Origin: CAZGSN01 sp964371655
Lineage (GTDB): Bacteria; Desulfobacterota; Binatia; HRBIN30
Length of the DNA stretch: 38,051 nucleotides
Assembly (NCBI GenBank): GCA_964371655.1
Contig: CAYJOD010000060.1
Coordinates: forward strand, 1-38,051
Direction: 5' to 3'
Both the position numbers and the translations under genes were made by a program. Shown here in pieces: positions 18,367-26,391 of this stretch. The notes beneath the pieces are model-generated. The model was given only the letters and a program-made list of their open reading frames with translations, ran no database searches and was not told where the DNA came from. Position 1 is the first letter of the stretch. Each line of letters starts with the position of its first letter.

Positions 18367-18394
18367 TCAGCAGCGCAGCGGACCTCCGCCGTGG

Positions 18395-18454
18395 AGCGTA
18401 TCTCGTATCTCGTGAAGCGTATCTCGTTCAGGAACTTCAGAGCGAGATACGTGA
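18395..18454. repeat. CGTATCTCG repeats with hairpin
   Basis: AGCGTATCTCGT occurs at 18395-18406 and 18416-18427, with an inverted AGCGAGATACGT at 18440. CGTATCTCG / CGAGATACG can form a 9-bp stem. It lies between converging genes (GNAT +, glk -) and may end transcription from both, but no T-run is seen. Confidence 0.5.
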
Positions 18455-18478
18455 TTCGAAAGCGGCCGCGGAGCTGAG

Positions 18479-19462
18479 CTACTCTCGCAAGCCGTAGTAG
18501 GCGGCGCCGAGGAGCGGCGTGCGCGGGTTCACGGCGACACTCACGCGCAGGCTCTCCATCAATCCACGGAAGCGCCCTTTATCGGTGAAGCCGCGCAGGA
18601 AGCTGCCGTTCTGCAAGACGGGTAGGATTTTCGGGCCGATGCCCCCGGCAATGTAGACGCCACCGACGGCGAGACATTTCAGTGCCAGATTGGCTGCCTC
18701 AGCACCATAGATTTGCGAGAACAGATCGAGGGTCCTCACACACAGCGGCTCTTGCCCTGCCAACCCGAGCTCCGAGATGGTCGCGCTCGGATCGCCGCTT
18801 GCGAGCTGCGCCTTCAAGGCTGGTGACTCGGGGGCAATGCCGGATTCGCGCAGGAAGCAATAGACGTTGTAGAGGCCGGGACCGGAGAGCACGCGCTCGT
18901 AGCTGACGTGACCACCGCACGTGTCGCGCAAGTAGCGCAGCAAGGCGATCTCTTCGTCCGTGCGCGGCGCGAAGTCTCCATGCCCACCTTCGGAAGCAAT
19001 TGGGTAGAAACGACGGCTATCCCAATACAGCATCGCCTCGCCGAGCCCCGTCCCCGCCGCGATCACGGCGACATTGCCTTGGCTCCCGGACCGGCTGCCG
19101 GCATTGAGGATGGTGAGATCTTCCTCCGCCAGGAACAGCACACCGTACGCCGTCGCCTCGAGATCATTGAGCAGCCTGACGCGCGCCGTCTTGAGTAGAG
19201 CGGCGAGCGCTTTCTCTTCGAGGGTCCAAGGTAGGTTCGTCGTCTGCACACGCCCGTCGATCACGGGCCCGGCAACCCCGAAACAGGCGGCAGCCAATGT
19301 CAGAGATCGGTCGTCGCGAAGAAAGTGGATCAGGATCTCGTCGAAGGTCGGGTACTCGCGGCTCGGGTAGGTGGCGTCGCGCACCGGCCTCAGCTTCCCG
19401 TTCGCTTCCTCGAAGAGTGCCAGCACCGTCTTGGTGCCACCGATATCTCCAGCCAGAATCAT
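18479..19462 (-). CDS. glk: Glucokinase
   Basis: Phosphorylates glucose to glucose 6-phosphate with ATP in the cytoplasm. Motifs: DIGGTKT (6-12) for phosphate binding, the catalytic base D100 in LLNDLEA, GTGLGEA (137-143), SEGGHGDFAP (157-166) with the substrate-binding E158, and GGIGPKIL (273-280), all as in the Glk (PF02685-type) family rather than ROK kinases. Length 327 aa is typical. ATG 19462 is preceded by AGAGGGACGT and begins 10 bp after the pgl stop. The longer frame to 19591 lies inside pgl and is not real. Third gene of the gnd-pgl-glk operon. Confidence 0.93.
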   Translation of the reverse strand: MILAGDIGGTKTVLALFEEANGKLRPVRDATYPSREYPTFDEILIHFLRDDRSLTLAAACFGVAGPVIDGRVQTTNLPWTLEEKALAALLKTARVRLLNDLEATAYGVLFLAEEDLTILNAGSRSGSQGNVAVIAAGTGLGEAMLYWDSRRFYPIASEGGHGDFAPRTDEEIALLRYLRDTCGGHVSYERVLSGPGLYNVYCFLRESGIAPESPALKAQLASGDPSATISELGLAGQEPLCVRTLDLFSQIYGAEAANLALKCLAVGGVYIAGGIGPKILPVLQNGSFLRGFTDKGRFRGLMESLRVSVAVNPRTPLLGAAYYGLRE

Positions 19463-19472
19463 ACGTCCCTCT

Positions 19473-20225
19473 TTACTTGAGCTGACTCGAGGCAGCTTGA
19501 TCGAGCAACCACAGCAACTCGCCAGACTGCGGCCGTATGCGCTGTGAAGGCAGACGATCGGGATCGGCCGGGCCCTGCAGCACTTCGGCAAGCGCAGCCG
19601 CTTTGTCGGCGCCCGCGACCAGAAACAAGACGCGAGCGGCGTGGTTGATGAGCGGTGCCGTCATCGTCAGCCGGTACGCCGACAGCTTAGGCACATAATT
19701 GGGCACGACCCAGCGTGTCGACTCTTTCAAGGTCGCTGTGAACGGGAAGAGCGATGCGGTGTGTCCGTCCGCACCCATCCCAAGCAGAATCAGATCGAAA
19801 GTCGGGGGGACGTCGCCGCGCACCCGAAACACGCGTGCAATCTCCGCCTCGTACTCGCGCGCCGCGAGCTCGAGGTCCTCGCGTTCGGCCTGCATGCGGT
19901 GAATCCGCGCCGGCGCGATAGCAAGCGGAAGCAGCATGGCCTTGCTCGCCATCGCGTAGTTCGAATCTTCGTGGTCCGGCGGCACGGCGCGCTCATCCCC
20001 CCAAAAGAACTCGACCTTGCTCCAATCAAGTTGCGCCCGAAACGGCGCGCTGGCGAGGATTTCGTAGAGTCGCCTTGGCGTCGAACCTCCCGAGAGAACG
20101 ACCGTGAAGCGGTCGCGCGTCTGGATCGCCGCGGCGGCAACCCGGACAAACTCCGCGGCGGCGGCAAGGCTGACCGCCTCTGCGTCCGGCAAGGTTCGAA
20201 TTGTGAGCGAAGCCACCGGCGTCAC
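19473..20225 (-). CDS. pgl: 6-phosphogluconolactonase
   Basis: Hydrolyses 6-phosphogluconolactone to 6-phosphogluconate. It is of the NagB-like DevB/SOL type: VVLSGGSTPRRLYE near residue 44, FFWGDERAVPPDHEDSNY near 75, and GMGADGHTASLFP near 150 with the catalytic histidine. The start is GTG 20225. The only longer in-frame option ends at a stop near 20252, so little else is possible. 250 aa is the family size. It is 27 bp downstream of gnd and 10 bp upstream of glk, so the three are surely cotranscribed. Confidence 0.92.
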   Translation of the reverse strand: MTPVASLTIRTLPDAEAVSLAAAAEFVRVAAAAIQTRDRFTVVLSGGSTPRRLYEILASAPFRAQLDWSKVEFFWGDERAVPPDHEDSNYAMASKAMLLPLAIAPARIHRMQAEREDLELAAREYEAEIARVFRVRGDVPPTFDLILLGMGADGHTASLFPFTATLKESTRWVVPNYVPKLSAYRLTMTAPLINHAARVLFLVAGADKAAALAEVLQGPADPDRLPSQRIRPQSGELLWLLDQAASSQLK

Positions 20226-20252
20226 GGCTCGAACTACGGAGAGTGCGCCCTT

Positions 20253-21236
20253 CTACTTTCCGCTTCCGGGCTCGACGTGACCACCGAACTTGTTACGCAT
20301 CGCCGACAACATCTTCTCCGCAAAGGTATGCTGCTGGCGCGAACGGAAGCGTGCATACAGCGACGCCGAGAGAACATCGCAGGGGACGCCTTCTTCGAGC
20401 GCGGCCTGGACCGTCCAGCGCCCCTCTCCGGAGTCCTGAACAACACCGGAATACTCTTGAAGCTGCGGGCTCTCGGCGAGCGCCGTCGCGGTGAGGTCGA
20501 GCAGCCAGGAGGCGACGACGCTACCACGACGCCAGAGCTCGGCAATGTCCGGCAAGTTGAGGTCGTATTGCATCGCGCCGGCAAGATCCTTGGAAGTGGC
20601 ACCGCGCATGATGTCGAAGCCCTCGGCGTAAGCCTGCATCACGCCGTACTCGATGCCGTTGTGCACCATCTTCACGAAGTGCCCGGAGCCGGAAGGACCA
20701 CAGTGTAAGAAGCCGTCTTCGGCGCTGCTGCGCATGTGCTCGCGACCGGGAGACGGCGGCGTGCTGCCCTGCCCGGGCGCGAGCGTCTTGAAGATCGGGA
20801 TGAGGTAGTCGGCAGCTTGCTTGGGGCCGCCGATCATCAGGCAATAGCCACGATCGAGGCCCCAGACGCCGCCGCTGGTACCGACGTCAACGTAGTGGAT
20901 ACCCTTGACGCTAACGAGCTCGGAGCGGCGCACGTCGTCCTTGAAGTAGGAGTTACCGCCGTCGACGATGATGTCGCCGGCGTCCATCCGTTCGCTCAAC
21001 GCCACCACCGTCGCTTCGGTCGCTTGCCCGGCCGGCACCATCACCCAAGCAACGCGCGGTTTTGGAAGCTTGTGCACAAAGTCGTCGAGCGATTCGGCTC
21101 CGGTCGCCCTCTCCGCCACCAACTCCTCTACATTCTGGCGAGCGCGGTCGAACACCACGCAAGTGTGGCCGCCACGCATCAGCCGGCGAACCATGTTGCC
21201 ACCCATGCGCCCCAATCCGATCATTCCCAGCTGCAT
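20253..21236 (-). CDS. gnd: 6-phosphogluconate dehydrogenase (decarboxylating), short form
   Basis: Oxidises and decarboxylates 6-phosphogluconate to ribulose 5-phosphate. The N-terminal Rossmann motif GLGRMGGNM is at 7-15, followed by DGGNSYFKDD near 93, VGTSGGVWG near 117 (substrate-binding loop), and GHFVKMVHNGIEYG near 184 with the catalytic lysine. At 327 aa it belongs to the short GndA/YqeC-like class, often NAD-linked, rather than the 470-residue dimeric NADP enzyme. The cofactor is an inference from length only. First gene of the gnd-pgl-glk operon. zwf, which would complete the pathway, is absent from the window. Confidence 0.93.
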   Translation of the reverse strand: MQLGMIGLGRMGGNMVRRLMRGGHTCVVFDRARQNVEELVAERATGAESLDDFVHKLPKPRVAWVMVPAGQATEATVVALSERMDAGDIIVDGGNSYFKDDVRRSELVSVKGIHYVDVGTSGGVWGLDRGYCLMIGGPKQAADYLIPIFKTLAPGQGSTPPSPGREHMRSSAEDGFLHCGPSGSGHFVKMVHNGIEYGVMQAYAEGFDIMRGATSKDLAGAMQYDLNLPDIAELWRRGSVVASWLLDLTATALAESPQLQEYSGVVQDSGEGRWTVQAALEEGVPCDVLSASLYARFRSRQQHTFAEKMLSAMRNKFGGHVEPGSGK

Positions 21237-21346
21237 GTCGTGACTCCCTCTTGCCTCGGGGTTGATGGCGTCCTCGACGCCATGGGCATCCTCAACCTAC
21301 CGAGGCCGGAGTCTAACAGAGTTTCCGGAGCCCCGCGGCAGTGGTC

Positions 21347-22696
21347 TCAATAGAGCCCGGGAATGATCTTCCACGGCACGCGCCGGCAGTACTCTTCCCA
21401 GTACGTGTCGTACTTCTTGCGGCAACGCTTGTCGTCACGCGTGGCACGGTCGAAGAGCAGGATGGTCAGGAAGGTGACGTAGAAGTAGGGCACGAAGTGA
21501 GTGAAGCCGGCGGGCAAACTCCAGGCGAGCGCCAGGGTGATCTCGGGCACGTAGTGAAAGTGGCGCGCCAGGCCCCACCAGCCGGAGGCGAGAAGCAGGC
21601 TCGCGTGCTCGTGGCCGTCGGCGGTCGTGTAGCGCGCGCGAATCAGATCCGGGGGCCGGCCCCACACGATGGTTTCGCCGTTGCTGGCGCGAACGCGCTG
21701 GCGCTGGGCGTCGGCATCGTAGTTCACATAGATCGCGGCGATACCCAGCACGAAGATGGCGGCAGCCAGCGGCCACGCCAGATCGTGTGGGCGCAACACC
21801 AGGTACTGGGCGGTGAGCGCGTACACCGCCGGCACCCAGGCCACGACGCCCCAGCAAATGTAGTAACCGAAACGGTCGTGCATGATGTCGAGCGAGGTGA
21901 AGTAGCCGCTCTCCCACCAGAAAAACTTGAACAGGTAGAGCACGGTGATGGCGACCGAGACCAGCATCGAGTTGCTGAGGTGACCCGCCGGGTCGAGCTC
22001 GGCCTGCTTGGCCGCGAACGAGCACACGATCACGCTCCAGCCCATCATGCTGAAGCGGCAGTTGGTGAACTGCTTGAGATTGATCCCGAAGAGAGTCGGG
22101 TGCAGCTCGACGCCCCAGTAGTAGTCCCAAATGAAGTTACCGGAGACGCTGCGATCCTCCGAGGTCGGCCAGTAGCACCCCTTGAAGTAGAGGAAGAGGC
22201 AGAACAGCAGCGCAAACAGCACCAGGGTAGCGAGGATTGAACCGAAATGGTCCCAGACGATGCCGGCGTTGAACAGGTGCAGCCCGTAGGAGCAACCAAA
22301 GAACAGCCCGTGCGTCACGAACCAAGCGGAGACTCCATTGAGCTTGTAGCGCGGGCGGTTGCCGCTCGGCGTGATCGGCCCGTCGAACGATTGCCCTGGT
22401 AGCCACTGCAAGAGGATCCCCTGAATCGCGGCATAAACGAGGACGATCACCGCCGCACTGGCGCTCGGCCACGGCCAGTGTTCGACGACAGAGCGCCAGC
22501 CCGCCGCGGTGAACAGGGGTGTGAGCGCGCCGTTGAAGGGCGCGAAGCTGCAGACAATCCAGAAGATGATCGCCGCCGGTGGCGTCGACAAGATGAGAAG
22601 CACCGGCCCCAGAGTCGAGCGCACGAGCTCGACGAGGCGGCTATCGCTGGATGCGGCCCACGTGGTGAGATTCTCAGAGGATGAAGGATCGGCCAT
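21347..22696 (-). CDS. 7-dehydrocholesterol reductase homologue (sterol Delta7-reductase, ERG4/ERG24 family)
   Basis: Polytopic membrane protein of 449 aa that by family would reduce the C7-C8 double bond of a sterol with NADPH. Family segments are easy to see: FDGPITPSGNRPRYKLNGV near 105, DYYWGVELHPTLFG near 195 and KQFTNCRFSMMGW just after it. Further on come FFWWESGYFTSLDIMHDR, then DAQRQRVRASNG, GWWGLARHFHYVPE near 370, and the C-terminus RDDKRCRKKYDTYWEEYCRR ending in IIPGLY. The last three match DHCR7 and lamin-B-receptor/ERG24 enzymes, and the pattern is closest to DHCR7. ATG 22696 is the natural start. It is monocistronic, divergent from the hairpin and four-helix gene. No other sterol gene is in the window, so the actual substrate is open. 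Confidence 0.88.
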   Translation of the reverse strand: MADPSSSENLTTWAASSDSRLVELVRSTLGPVLLILSTPPAAIIFWIVCSFAPFNGALTPLFTAAGWRSVVEHWPWPSASAAVIVLVYAAIQGILLQWLPGQSFDGPITPSGNRPRYKLNGVSAWFVTHGLFFGCSYGLHLFNAGIVWDHFGSILATLVLFALLFCLFLYFKGCYWPTSEDRSVSGNFIWDYYWGVELHPTLFGINLKQFTNCRFSMMGWSVIVCSFAAKQAELDPAGHLSNSMLVSVAITVLYLFKFFWWESGYFTSLDIMHDRFGYYICWGVVAWVPAVYALTAQYLVLRPHDLAWPLAAAIFVLGIAAIYVNYDADAQRQRVRASNGETIVWGRPPDLIRARYTTADGHEHASLLLASGWWGLARHFHYVPEITLALAWSLPAGFTHFVPYFYVTFLTILLFDRATRDDKRCRKKYDTYWEEYCRRVPWKIIPGLY

Positions 22697-22805
22697 AGCG
22701 ACGCAATCTTTCGCAGTCGGACGAGCAGGTCAAGCTTGCATGGCTGCAAGACAGTCATTTGCTCGGGAGCGTTGGTCGAGTAACTAGGAGGGGTGCGTCG
22801 TCTTC

Positions 22806-22888
22806 AGAGGACTGCAGGGACTTCAAGGACAGCAAGGACTACCGCGCAACGGTGTCCCTGTTGTCCTTGAAGTCCCTTATGTCCTTTT
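22806..22888. repeat. Long hairpin, GTCCTT/AAGGAC family, left copy
   Basis: Arms of about 38 bases (22807-22844 and 22849-22887) sharing GGGACTTCAAGGACA exactly, with a tiny loop (CGCAA flanked by ACCG/CGGT). It ends 18 bases before the four-helix-bundle start. Segments CAAGGACAGCA-GGAC are shared with the hairpin at 23463. Confidence 0.88.
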
Positions 22889-22905
22889 CCGATGAGGGGC
22901 CGACC

Positions 22906-23460
22906 ATGATCAAGGGCTTCATCCCGCTGCATGGCGGCTACAGAAATCTCCTTTCCTACCAAAAGGCGGAGATCGTCTACGATGCCACGGTCTGCTTCTG
23001 CGATCGCTTCATCGACAGACGCAGTCGTACCCATGACCAGATGGTGCAGGCGGCGCGTTCCGGTAAGCAAAACATCATCGAGGGCAGCATGGCGTCCGCG
23101 ACCTCGAAGGAGATGGAGATCAAGCTCACCAACGTGGCGCGCGCCAGCTTGGAGGAGTTGCTCGCCGATTATCGTGATTTCCTGCGCGGACACGGCTTAC
23201 AAGAGTGGCCGAAAGAGCACGCCTACGCATGCCGCTTGCGCGAGCTCAACAAGACTCCGAACGCGACCTACGCAACCTTCCGCAAAGGTATCGAGAACCC
23301 CGACCCGGCGATTTGCGCCAATGTGATCATCGGCCTGATCCGTGTGAGCAGCTATCTGCTGGATCGGCAGATTCGACATCTGGAGCAAGCCTTCATCAAA
23401 GAAGGTGGTCTGCGCGAGCGCATGATGCGGGCTCGACTCAAGGAGCGCGGCAGGGGCTAA
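22906..23460 (+). CDS. Four-helix-bundle protein (23S rRNA IVS/Avd-like superfamily, suffix type)
   Basis: Small basic all-helical protein, 184 aa. The segment DQMVQAARSGKQNIIEGS (about residues 46-63) followed by TSKEMEIKLTNVARASLEEL is the signature of four-helix-bundle proteins related to those encoded in 23S rRNA intervening sequences and to the Avd accessory protein of diversity-generating retroelements. The C-terminal extension with RLRELNKTPNATY and CANVIIGLIRVSSYLLDRQI fits the 'suffix' variant. ATG 22906 is chosen. The upstream part of the frame merely translates the hairpin. No reverse transcriptase or 23S gene is nearby. Function unknown; nucleic acid binding is likely by family. 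The gene is tightly flanked by related hairpins, which may make it one unit. Confidence 0.82.
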   Translation: MIKGFIPLHGGYRNLLSYQKAEIVYDATVCFCDRFIDRRSRTHDQMVQAARSGKQNIIEGSMASATSKEMEIKLTNVARASLEELLADYRDFLRGHGLQEWPKEHAYACRLRELNKTPNATYATFRKGIENPDPAICANVIIGLIRVSSYLLDRQIRHLEQAFIKEGGLRERMMRARLKERGRG

Positions 23461-23462
23461 TC

Positions 23463-23523
23463 AAGGGACTACAAGGACAGCAGGGACCGCAAGGACGCCG
23501 TCGCTGCTGTCCTTGCAGTCCTT
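23463..23523. repeat. Long hairpin, GTCCTT/AAGGAC family, right copy
   Basis: Arms 23463-23483 (AAGGGACTACAAGGACAGCAG) and 23504-23523 (CTGCTGTCCTTGCAGTCCTT), nearly perfect, starting 2 bases after the stop of the four-helix gene. Internally it repeats AAGGAC several times, as the left copy does. Confidence 0.88.
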
Positions 23524-23598
23524 TGGTCCTTCCACGATTGACTCGAAGGGCGAACCTTGCGCAAGAAGAGTCACTACCATGAAAGGCGAGGATCAAGC

Positions 23599-25899
23599 AT
23601 GCGTGCACAAACCTTGAGGCATCGTGAAGTAACCGTGGGCACCTGGATACTCGCGCTGGCGCTGGGGGTAGCGGGGTGTGCTGGTGACGGCGTCGAACCG
23701 CCGACGCCGACTTCATCGGCGACCATGACGCAAACAGCCACGTCGTCACCGACGCTGTCGCCCGTTCCCTCCAGCACGTCAACGGCGAGCGCCACCGCGT
23801 CACCTTCGGTAACCCTTTCACCCTCCGCGACCGCAACCGACTCGGTGGTGCCGACGGCAACCCCGACGGTGACGCCGACGTACACCAGCACCTCCGAGCC
23901 GACGCCCAGTGCGACGCCGACCACCAGCTTCGTACCTGGCTCCTGTGACGATCCGAACATCGACTCCGTCGAGCCCCTGTGCGCGCTCGACCACGCGGCG
24001 TTCACCTGCGACTTCCTCATCCCTGAGCATTGCCTGCTGCCGTTCCCATCGTCTGTGTTCCTCGTCGAGGATCCCTCCACCGTCACCGGCCTCCGGATTC
24101 GTTATCCCGCTCAGGCGATGCCGGTGAATACGCGCGGCAAGCACATCGACCCGACCGAGTACAATACCCTCGACGGCTTCAGCCCGGGTCCGATGATCCT
24201 CTCGTTGTTCCCACAAGGCGTCGACCTCGTCGCCTCGCACGTACCGCCGCTGACCAACTTCGCGCGTTCCCTGGAGGACGACAGCCCCACCGTGCTCGTC
24301 GACGCCACCACGGGGCAGCGGGTGCTGCACTTCGCGGAGTTGGACACCTATGCGGCGAGCCCGGCCACGAGTGTCTTCGTCATCCGTCCGGGAGTCCGCC
24401 TGACCGAGACCCACCGCTACGTCGTCGCCATTCGCGGTCTCATCGATTTACAGGGGCAAGCCATTGAGGCTGGACGTCCGTTCCAGATTCTGCGCGATCA
24501 GCTGACGACGCCGGTACAAACGATCAACGTACGCCGTGAGAGCTTCGAGCAGATCTTCTCGATTCTCGCCAACGCCGGAGTGCAGCGACAGGACCTGATC
24601 CTGGCGTGGGACTTCACCGTTGCCAGCACTGAAAGTCTGACTGGTCGCGCCCTGTCGATGCGCGATCAGGGCCTGTTCATCAACGGCCCCGGTGCCCCGC
24701 ATTTCGAAGTCACGTCGGTCGAGGAGAACCTCAACGACAACATCTTACGGCGCGTCAAGGGTACGTTCACGGTGCCCCTGTTTATGACCAGCGCGACGCC
24801 GCCGGCGGTTTACAACCTCGGCCCCGACGGCATGCCGGTACCCAACGGGTTCGCCACCGCCAACTTTCTGGTCAACATCCCACGCAGCACGGTTGCCGGT
24901 GGCGTCGCCCATCCGGCACGGCCGTCGGTCTACGGTCACGGCTTGTTCGGCACGAACAGTGAAGTGAATGCCGGGCATCTGCAAGTGTTCTCCAACCAGG
25001 TCAACATCATGTTCGGCGGCACCGACTGGATCGGCATGAGCGAGCCCGATCGCGACGTCGTGCAGCGCTTCATCAACGACCTCTCCTTCTTCCCGCGCAT
25101 CCCCGATCGCCTGCAGCAAGCCATGCTCAACTTCATCTTGCTCGGCCGCTTGTTCGTTGCCGACGACGGCTTCGTGTCGCATCCCGCCTTCCAGCTCGAC
25201 GGGCTGCCGCTCATCGACCGCCAAGAGCTCTACTACTACGGCATCAGCCAAGGCGGCATCGAGGGCGGCGCCTACCTCGCCCTGTCGCCGGACACGACGC
25301 GCGGGGTTCTCGGTGTCGGCGCGGTGAACTACAGCACCCTGCTGCAGCGCAGCCTCGACTTCGCTCCGTTCCAGTACTTGCTGGAGCAATGGTACAAGGG
25401 CGAGCTCGATCGCGCCCTGCTGTACCCGTTGCTGCAGCAGCTCTGGGACCGCGGCGAACCCAACGGCTACCTTTCGCATCTTGTCAGCGACCCGCTGCCG
25501 AACACACCGGCGAAGAAACTTCTCATGCAAATCGGCCTCAATGACGCACAGGTGTCGAACCTCGGCAGTGAGATCGAGGCGCGCAGCCTCGGCATCCCGG
25601 CCGTGGCGCCGTCGGCGAAACCGGCCGTCGGCATCACCGAGCAAAATGCGCCGTTCGACGGATCGGCGTACGTTCCTTACGATGTCAACGGATTCGCGAT
25701 GCCGCTGGTCAACCAACCGCCGATCGCCGACAACGGCGTGCACGAGGCGGTGCGACGTCTGAGCGCCGCGCAGATGCAAATCGATGCGTTCCTGCGTCCG
25801 GACGGCGTGGTCCAGAGCTTCTGCCCAGGCGCCTGCGTCTTCACCGATGTGCCCAACGTCGACACGGTAGCGCCGACGCCGACACCAAGCGGGCAATGA
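23599..25899 (+). CDS. Lipoprotein with Thr/Pro/Ser linker and alpha/beta-hydrolase-like domain
   Basis: 766 aa. The lipobox VAGC with C27 follows a hydrophobic stretch (15-26), so the mature protein should be lipid-anchored outside the cytoplasm. Residues about 33-120 are a low-complexity Thr/Pro/Ser spacer. The globular part that follows has a plausible nucleophile elbow YYYGISQGG with S550 and an upstream GHGLFG loop (oxyanion-like), suggesting an esterase or lipase-type alpha/beta hydrolase. The acid and histidine of a triad cannot be assigned by eye. A small C-terminal Cys pair (CPGAC) and a second TPTP tail are present. ATG 23599 is preceded by GGCGAGGA. The stop overlaps the next start (ATGA), so the thioesterase is translationally coupled. 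Exact substrate unknown. Confidence 0.8.
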   Translation: MRAQTLRHREVTVGTWILALALGVAGCAGDGVEPPTPTSSATMTQTATSSPTLSPVPSSTSTASATASPSVTLSPSATATDSVVPTATPTVTPTYTSTSEPTPSATPTTSFVPGSCDDPNIDSVEPLCALDHAAFTCDFLIPEHCLLPFPSSVFLVEDPSTVTGLRIRYPAQAMPVNTRGKHIDPTEYNTLDGFSPGPMILSLFPQGVDLVASHVPPLTNFARSLEDDSPTVLVDATTGQRVLHFAELDTYAASPATSVFVIRPGVRLTETHRYVVAIRGLIDLQGQAIEAGRPFQILRDQLTTPVQTINVRRESFEQIFSILANAGVQRQDLILAWDFTVASTESLTGRALSMRDQGLFINGPGAPHFEVTSVEENLNDNILRRVKGTFTVPLFMTSATPPAVYNLGPDGMPVPNGFATANFLVNIPRSTVAGGVAHPARPSVYGHGLFGTNSEVNAGHLQVFSNQVNIMFGGTDWIGMSEPDRDVVQRFINDLSFFPRIPDRLQQAMLNFILLGRLFVADDGFVSHPAFQLDGLPLIDRQELYYYGISQGGIEGGAYLALSPDTTRGVLGVGAVNYSTLLQRSLDFAPFQYLLEQWYKGELDRALLYPLLQQLWDRGEPNGYLSHLVSDPLPNTPAKKLLMQIGLNDAQVSNLGSEIEARSLGIPAVAPSAKPAVGITEQNAPFDGSAYVPYDVNGFAMPLVNQPPIADNGVHEAVRRLSAAQMQIDAFLRPDGVVQSFCPGACVFTDVPNVDTVAPTPTPSGQ

Positions 25900-26369
25900 G
25901 CAGCGATCGTCTAGACGCGGTGCGCCGGGCGTGGGCAAACGCCAAGCCCGGTCATCTCATCGGTCGCGGCCACCCGATCGGGGATTTCCTCGAGGCCCAC
26001 GAGTGGCGCGTGCTGGAGGAACAAAAGGGCTACATGCGCGTGCAGGCGCATCTGCCGAAGCACGTATGCAACCTCTGGGATCAGCTGTTCGGCGGCTTCA
26101 CCGGGACCTACGTCGACTTTGTCGGGCTGCACACGGTGCGCGCCGGTAGCGATCGCTTGCGCGATTGGAGCTATCGTCTCGCCACCACCAGCATGCGCAT
26201 CGACTACTTCGAGCCCGTGGTCGGTCCACACTTCGTTCTCGAAAGCCGGCTGTTGAAAGAGCGCGGCAGGACCTGCTTCGTCGAGGTGCGTTTCCTCGAT
26301 GCGGCCGGTCACCTGTCCGTGTTTTCCGCGGTGACGATGCGCAAGCTGCCTCTCGCGACCGGCGTCTGA
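25896..26369 (+). CDS. Hotdog-fold thioesterase (PaaI-like)
   Basis: 157 aa, the size of single hotdog enzymes that hydrolyse acyl-CoA thioesters. The segment NLWDQLFGGFTGTYVDFVGL carries the central helix pattern, with FGG in place of the usual HGG. It is followed by beta strands TSMRIDYFEPV and TCFVEVRFLDAAGHL. A clear catalytic Asp/Glu fits D at the TYVD position. The start overlaps the stop of the lipoprotein by four bases (ATGA), so the pair is coupled even though one protein is exported and this one lacks a signal. Confidence 0.75.
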   Translation: MSSDRLDAVRRAWANAKPGHLIGRGHPIGDFLEAHEWRVLEEQKGYMRVQAHLPKHVCNLWDQLFGGFTGTYVDFVGLHTVRAGSDRLRDWSYRLATTSMRIDYFEPVVGPHFVLESRLLKERGRTCFVEVRFLDAAGHLSVFSAVTMRKLPLATGV

Positions 26370-26391
26370 GGCGCCGGTCGGCTCGTCCTCT

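Noticed and set aside
22906..23460. Avd of a diversity-generating retroelement
   Set aside because: No reverse transcriptase, template repeat or variable repeat is in the window, and the protein fits the free-standing suffix type.
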